A stretch of DNA of 64,000 nucleotides. Origin: Cristatella mucedo. Lineage: Eukaryota; Bryozoa; Phylactolaemata; Cristatellidae. The position numbers and the translations under genes are program-made. Each line of letters begins with the position of its first letter. Positions within the stretch are counted from its first letter, which is position 1. Below, piece after piece: positions 58,334 to 64,000 of the stretch. Location of the stretch: assembly GCA_009760855.2 (NCBI GenBank), contig WPIO01000039.1:3244501-3308500 (forward strand). Reading direction: 5' to 3'. Under the pieces are notes generated by a model. The model ran no database searches, was not told the origin of the DNA, and saw only the letters and a list, made by a program, of their open reading frames with translations.

Positions 58334-58739
58334 AAATGCGTTTGTGCTGAGCCGCCATGCAGCTTGTTGGGCTGAGAGTTGCTAATATGGTTGCACTATA
58401 ATTCTGAGAAAGTGGCAAGCGCACGTGCAGTCACATTGTGTGAGAAGAGTATGTCTACACTGAAAAATGTGCCGTTAACAATGATGGTAGGAAGTCTGAG
58501 GAAAAGATTCGAACCCTAGAAGAAGTGAGTGACTTCCGTGGTGTGGGATACTTGAGATAGTGCCCTGTTACAACGAACCAGCTCTGAAGTCCTGGAATTA
58601 GATCCGACTCGGGATATAAAGAACTTTTTCATATCAGGAGTAATTTTCTGCAGTAAGTCTTTTATTCTGCGTGCTCTCTGCCTGGCAGCACAGTGTACCT
58701 TCCTAGCAGTGGCATTCTCGAAAACAATCTAGCAGGTTC

Positions 58740-59460
58740 AACGGAATTACTGCAATCCACTTTAATTAAGCTAAAATGACCGTAAATCGGCAGCTCACAG
58801 CTCGGATTTCAAGTGAATACTTTACTACACGACCGTTGTAATGTACCTGCCAAATTTCATGCCGTTGGCTCTTCTGGTCTCATGCTAAGTAAGCTGCCAA
58901 GAGGCTTGGCACTGTTGCCATCTACCGAAATCCATTGGAATCCACCGAAATCACAAGAAATCGGCTGCACACAGTTTTAATTTGAACTGCACTACACTAT
59001 CATTAAAGTGCAAACATGAAATTTTGTGCCATTACCCCACCGCCTTCTCATGCAATCCTAGGCAAGCGACTGCAGCGCCCCTGGCGGTTGATTGTGGTAT
59101 TGGCCCTGGTGGCTTCAGTCGACTGATGTGAATGGTATGAGAATGCACAGGCAAAATGGCGCATAATTGTGTGCATACACTTGAACGATGATGTAGTTTA
59201 AAATGCAGTCGAAATTGGAGCTTTGCACTGGTGATTTCCTGTGGATTTGCAGTGGATTCTGGTAGATTTCGGTGGATTGCCACAGTGGCCCGAGTGTTTG
59301 CAGTCCATTTGCACGAGAACACACGAGCAGTGGTAAGAAATATTTTGGGTACATTATGATGACCGTGTGTTATAATATTTACTCAAAATTAAAGCTCTGT
59401 ACTGCCCCACGTATGGTAGATTTTTAGCTTAATTAAATTAGACTGGATTGTCGTGGTAGC
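58740..59460. mobile_element. Imperfect foldback element with ~300-bp arms
   Basis: Left arm about 58743-59040 and right arm about 59460-59155 are inverted imperfect copies around a ~110-bp centre. Matching landmarks: TTTAATTAAGCTAAAA (left) and AATTTAATTAAGCTAAAAA (right, reversed); TAATGTACCTGCC and TAATGTACCC; CCACCGAAATCACAAG and CCACCGAAATCTACCAG; TTTTGTGCCATTACC and TATGCGCCATTTTGCC. Within each arm, two tandem units of about 170 bp (AAATCGGCAGCTCACAG and AAATCGGCTGCACACAG) seem related. No coding frame. Probably a foldback-type or MITE-like DNA transposon. Target duplication not identified. Confidence 0.75.
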
Positions 59461-60204
59461 AAGATAAAAAACATTAATAGAAGTCACCTGATCTGTTTAG
59501 CCACTTCCATTGAAACGAAGGAACAATTAGTGGCAAATGGAAAAATTTCCAGCTGAACTATAGAAGCAACTGTGCCTTGTTACTAGGCTTTTGCGGGAAC
59601 ACAATAGGTCAACTTGGCTCAACTTTGCATCACAGTGATTTGCACACTTGCCCAATAATAGGGATAATTAAAATAATAATATTAGCAGTTATAATGATAA
59701 ATCTCCATATCTTGAATGTATTTTTGAGAATGGCTCACGGCTTAAAGGGAAGTTACTGCTGCATTGCTTGCCAGTACTGACTAAAGGGAAGATGACCGTG
59801 CATTTTGCATATGTAAATACAAATAGTTTACACTAAAAATTAAATTTAAAGTTGAATTGACAATTGTTTTCGTTTTTGAGTACGAATGAAATGCAATTTT
59901 CTGCTGCGATTGTGCATCTCACCATTCACATTAATATTCACACAGGTTATATTCCCATTGGTTAGCACCGGGTGGTGAATCAGGAGTGACATGAACTATG
60001 TAAAAATTAGCTTTAAGTTCGTTTGATAATGTAATTGTATAGAGTAATTTGAACGGTACATTTTTTTAAACGATGTTGCTACATAAAGAAAGAACTGCAA
60101 GATTGCCCATTAGTCGGGCAGGCTAATCAGCTAGGTTAGTGGACATTCACGTTTGCCTCCCAAAGCTAAGTTGGAGTTTCCTGTAGTTTTATGGATATAA
60201 ACAA
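59461..60204. other. A+T-rich stretch without recognised features
   Basis: Between the foldback element and an L2 copy. Short frames only; no conserved coding, hairpin tail or tRNA-like boxes seen. Confidence 0.6.
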
Positions 60205-61272
60205 GTAATAACCATAGCAAATTTATATTGCACCTAAAGAGAACTGTATCCTTTACAAGTTAATTTACTTATGCTAAAAAGGAAGCACGTCAATTGGTTA
60301 GCGACACTGTGCTCAATTTTCTTCTGCACTCATACGCACATAAATAGCAAGTCAAATGGATGGAGCAAATGCTGTGAGGATCAGGTCTTTTTTTATATTG
60401 TTTGTCGTCGTCAAGTCAAGGAATGTCGCAAGAACAGTCGGTAGTGAGTTTCAAGTATTAGGAGCATACGAACTGAAGGCATGGCCTCCAAAGAATTGGA
60501 CATTGGCTTGAGGCACAACTAAACGACTTGAGTCAGAAGTGTAGTTGGTACGATCCCTCGCTTGATCGGGAAGTAGTTTGAATGTAAGCTGGAGCAAGAG
60601 AACAAAGGGACTTAAAAGTGAGTGACACAATCTTGATGTCGATACTCTTCTTGACTGTGAGCCGGCGAAGATTCATGGGAAGTGGTGTAATATGGAAGTT
60701 GTGAGGTTCACTATAGACAAGCCTAGCTGCAGATTTTCGCACCAACTGTAAGCGCCTCACTGCACAGGCAGGAAGATCGGTAAGTATTAAGTTACAGAAG
60801 TCTAGTCGGGATGTCACATATGCACTGACCAGCTTGGCTATTGTATCTAGCTGAAAGCTTCTACTCTGTGCTGGTGTGGTTATCTAGCAAAATACCATTT
60901 TCGAACAGGACTCTCAGATTGCATACAGACCCTACAGGTGAGATGCTGACCAAACTCATTCTGAAAGTTAGGCTTTCCACTTTTTGAGAAACACTAGATG
61001 TTTGTTTTAACGATTAAGATGGTTGTATTGTCATTCGAATGGAGCAAGTTTGCTGCTATCCATGTGCAACTATCAACAATTTATATTGCAAGGAAATTGA
61101 GAGAGAGAGTTCGATCTTTGCAGGGAGGTCAAAGGATGGATACAGTTACGGTTTTAATAAAAATGAAAGCTTAGGTTGTGCTTGTCTGTTACATCGGCAA
61201 CAGGGAGAGAGCATACATTGTGGATCTAGGACTTTACCCCCTCCCGGTTACCCTATAATTTTAAAGTTTCAC
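60205..61272 (-). mobile_element. Old L2 LINE fragment (tail to RT)
   Basis: Decayed tail (TGCACCTAAAGAGAACTG), post-RT frame 60817-60533 (TSRLDFCN...LPACAVRRLQLV, LAPAYI), then RT remnants to GGGAGAGAGCATACATTGTGG. Many stops. Confidence 0.8.
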
Positions 61273-61287
61273 CGGATAATCGTTGGT

Positions 61288-61700
61288 CGTACGTTGTTTT
61301 TGAGCACTTTAAGAGAAGCTAGCCTCTATCCAGGCGTTTTACAACTTGTTATAAGAAAATAAATGCCGAAGGGTTAGTGGCATTGACGGATCAAGCATGC
61401 AAAAGCTATCAAATATCAAACTTAGGTCAGCATGCTGAAGCAAACATTGAAATACTCATGGCTACCGGTTAGTAAAATGCGTGGCTAGTAAAGAGCACTG
61501 AATCATGCACAGGTACGGTACGCAAAGCACACCGAAACAAAAAAGGACAAGTTCACTGGGGCGAAGGGAAAGCTTAGCAGAACATATGCATCTTTAGCTG
61601 AGACTTAAAGGATACAGAGTCATTTTAGGTTGTGAACGTAGCCGGAAGCAAGCTCCAGACTTTCATCGACCTCTACACACTGAAAATTCTCACCGAGATA
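61288..61700 (-). repeat. Decayed LINE of the third type
   Basis: Tail-like GAGCACTTTAAGAGAAGC...GGCGTTTTACAAC, then GAAACAAAAAAGGACAAGTTC and CATCTTTAGCTGAGACTTAAA. The latter resembles 35.34-35.5 kb. Confidence 0.5.
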
Positions 61701-62077
61701 GTATGTAAACCATTGCAGTGATGTGATTTGCTAGTGATTTCCAGGCAAGGCAACTGCTTTGTTTTTATGAATCATTTAGATCGACAAAATGATAAATAGT
61801 TTACAACAGAAAGAGCACTGGCGCTAAATGATTTACTTTCAAGTTCTGCCAATCTTGACGCAGCACGGTGGCCTGGCAAAGCTAATTTAAAATTGGCAAA
61901 GCTAAGCTTTCTATGTGTGCCTTGGCTTCAGAAACAACTCTTCATCCTGTCACAAGCTGCAGTTGCATTGAATCCAGTGCTTGTAAGAGAAAAGCTGTCC
62001 GGGACTGGTTACTTACCCCGTCAGAAATAAAGCTGCTGTACTACAATTATTTGCACTGCCAAAATTGTATGGGAATA

Positions 62078-62692
62078 CAGTTGCCCCCCAACTTACGACG
62101 GTTCGATTTACAGAATTTTGGAGATACAAACTCGAGCCACGGTCAAGTAAACAAATCGAAAACCAGAATTTATCCCAGAAAACTTTCAAAATCTGCACGT
62201 GGTCAGTAGATTTTACAACGCCGAAAACAATAGGGAGGAAATGATGTCTGAAAGCAGTGCATTGTGGGTACTGAGGGCTATCGCTTGCTAGCTAGAGGTA
62301 AGACGTGTTTAGAGTGATGCATGAACCCCAATCATCCACTAGCAAAGCAGCTGATTCACCTCAGCCGTCTACCAGTCACGAGGGTTAAGAGGAAGTTGAT
62401 GATCCTCCAGCGAGATCGGCCAATACCTCACTCTCCTCCCAATAGTACAGTACTCAGTGTACAGTACTACCACTATCAGCTTCTGTATGCCCAAAAATAC
62501 TCTACATTATGGTATGTAAATATAATCTTATTTTTTTGTTCTTATTTTACTACTTATTTGTCATGTATTTAAAAAAATTCAATTCGTTTACCTCGCCATG
62601 TCTTCGTCAGAACGTATCATAGTATACATTATAGACTTGAAAATTTGACAGGTTTTCCGGCCCCTATCTATTTTGTAATTCGGGGCTGACTG
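62078..62692 (+). mobile_element. pogo/Tigger-like DNA transposon remnant (615 bp, TA target duplication)
   Basis: Flanked by TA. Left end CAGTTGCCCCCCAACTTACG and inverted right end CAGTCAGCCCCGAATTACA are imperfect terminal inverted repeats. Near 62336-62390 a plus frame reads STSKAADSPQPSTSHEG then stop, resembling the acidic Ser/Pro tail of pogo-family transposases. The catalytic part is missing. Confidence 0.7.
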
Positions 62693-62854
62693 TATTTACT
62701 TGCTGCCTGCTTTCATATACGCAATCTTATATTCTGTTAGACCATCCCTGTAATGAGGATTTCTTGATTTAACGAACTGTTTTTTGGTCGCAGGCCAGGT
62801 CCCCATAAATTGGATCAACTGCATTAATTTTTTCAATGCTGACCTCCAACAGAG

Positions 62855-63380
62855 CATTCTTTTTTGCCTTGAAGTAGATTGGCTGCTTGATAGGAAACAG
62901 TGCAGATAAATGAGAACTGATGTAGTGTAGCAGTTGAAGTTCACAAAAACCAAGCCTACCTTCTCAGTTGCATAATTGGCAACCAGCTGAGGCAGGAGGA
63001 CAGATAAGGTTAGCGGTAGACATGTCTAAGAAGAAATGACTCAAATGCATTAAAGCTACCAACGGTCGAGTGAAGGATCATGTCACCAACAAAACCAATT
63101 GCTTCCAAAACCTTTAGATTTGCAATCAGTGATATTGACTTCCTGGCTACAAGGAGTCAGTTGATCTCACATTCAGAGGAACGAAAAATTATACTCAATC
63201 AGAAATCATGTTTATTACACCTTTTGGGTGACAGTGATGAAGCAAGGCCTGCCTGGAAATTTTTGCCCTCAAAATAGGCTCAGTCAGCATCTCTTCTATA
63301 ACCTCTGCCGGGATCAGGACATCTAATTCTAAAAAAGTCTTTTGGTCGAGCCTGCCTACCTTTCAGTTAAGTAACATGGC
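62855..63380. repeat. Highly decayed L2 pieces in both orientations
   Basis: 62855-62990 (minus) echoes the post-RT block (GCTTGATAGGAAACAGTGC; ACCAAGCCTACC). 63180-63380 (plus) echoes the region after the RT (AATAGGCTCAGTCAGCATC). Assignment rests on order of short matches. Confidence 0.45.
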
Positions 63381-63654
63381 ACTACTGGGTTGGGGAGGAT
63401 GCTTCAATTAGGATATCACAGCCTATCATTTAAATAGCCGGGTGGCTCCATTGCCCATCGCGGCACTAAGTATGTGACAGGAACCTTTATTTTGCCTCAG
63501 GATGCTACCAGCAGGTTACAGAAAGGTTTGGAGCACCGGCCGTGCGAATGGCCACATTAATTAAATTTATATAGTTTCAAAACTGTCAAATTGTTTCGGA
63601 ATTCCCGGAGCAATGGGGTATTCTATATCCAACACAGTTGCCTCTGTAGTCAAC

Positions 63655-63730
63655 TGCAGGGCGTGACCCTTAGATGGGATGCGATAGGTGCTAGCACATC
63701 AATCTAGCATGTCGGAGCTCGAATCCAGTT
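63655..63730 (+). repeat. Possible tRNA-like SINE head
   Basis: GATGCGATAGGTGCTAGCAC and a B-box-like GAGCTCGAATCC resemble the family B head. No SINE body follows. Weak. Confidence 0.3.
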
Positions 63731-63742
63731 TCTCACACAAAA

Positions 63743-64000
63743 TTAGTGTGCAGAATTTGAGGCAGTTGATCCAGAAAATCCATCTCCAGTTAAGTGGTTT
63801 TTCTTTGGCGGTTTTTTCTGCAATTTTAGGCAACCGGCCTGATTTTCTTTATCGTACATGTGGTTAAGAGCGTTTAATGATGCAGAAGCAAGAGCTGGAC
63901 TGTTCTTTTTGGAATACTCATGCTTTTCTTCAACTGCAATAGTGTCTCGTAAGTTTGCTTCTGGGGCTGAAGGCGACCACATCAGCAACTCTCCCATTGA
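63743..64000 (-). CDS. Possible C-terminal coding exon of an unidentified protein, cut by the window edge
   Basis: An open frame enters from the right edge and ends at TAA (63745-63743), about 85 codons. The product is hydrophilic and Ser/Ala/Asn/Lys-rich, with stretches such as EANLRDTIAVEEKHEY and SLNALNHMYDKENQAG. It has no resemblance to the LINE proteins in the window. No acceptor can be tested because the upstream part is missing. Family unknown. A chance frame is possible at this length. Confidence 0.3.
   Translation of the reverse strand, partial: SMGELLMWSPSAPEANLRDTIAVEEKHEYSKKNSPALASASLNALNHMYDKENQAGCLKLQKKPPKKNHLTGDGFSGSTASNSAH

Noticed and set aside
1-64000. CRISPR arrays, bacterial operons, phage or plasmid features
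   Set aside because: No spaced direct repeats, no Shine-Dalgarno-led gene runs; the gene structure is eukaryotic throughout.

Overview
The window is nuclear DNA of a multicellular animal. It has split genes with GT-AG introns, axonemal dynein, XRCC1 and Sm-E genes, many 5'-truncated L2-type LINE copies, tRNA-derived SINEs, and Tc1/mariner- and pogo-like DNA transposon remnants. The proteins are clearly metazoan, but nothing seen here fixes the phylum. A ciliated or flagellated invertebrate fits best. There are no bacterial operons, CRISPR arrays or standalone tRNA/rRNA genes.

Layout. (1) 0.96-20.84 kb, minus strand: the first 18 coding exons (1,111 codons, frame intact) of a DNAH1-type inner-arm axonemal dynein heavy chain. 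The gene runs off the left edge before the motor domain. Its introns hold old LINE fragments, one SINE and one mariner-type MITE. (2) 22.76-34.45 kb, plus strand: a complete six-exon XRCC1 gene (637 aa, two BRCT domains), head-to-head with DNAH1 across about 1.9 kb. (3) 35.1-44.8 kb: a region without recognisable cellular genes. It holds L2 copies, including the best-preserved one (40.92-44.09 kb, endonuclease plus reverse transcriptase), and a G+C-richer block at 37.0-39.4 kb that I cannot assign. (4) 44.95-51.94 kb, minus strand: a complete five-exon SNRPE (Sm-E) gene whose first intron has the sequence hallmarks of a U12-type (minor spliceosome) intron. (5) 53.69-58.23 kb, plus strand: a tentative three-exon start of an unrecognised gene, head-to-head with SNRPE. 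(6) 56-64 kb: more L2 remnants, a long imperfect foldback structure at 58.74-59.46 kb, a pogo/Tigger-like remnant at 62.08-62.69 kb, and a possible C-terminal exon of a minus-strand gene at the right edge.

The three recognised genes belong to unrelated pathways: ciliary motility, single-strand-break repair and pre-mRNA splicing. I see no functional cluster. The main unifying structure is the repeat landscape. One L2 family ends in a short hairpin followed by (ATT)n. At least one tRNA-derived SINE family carries a related 3' tail, which suggests the SINE uses that LINE's machinery.

Limits. All homology calls are by recognition of family sequence, not by searches. Exon borders were set by splice dinucleotides plus phase consistency. 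Repeat borders are good to about 10-30 bases.
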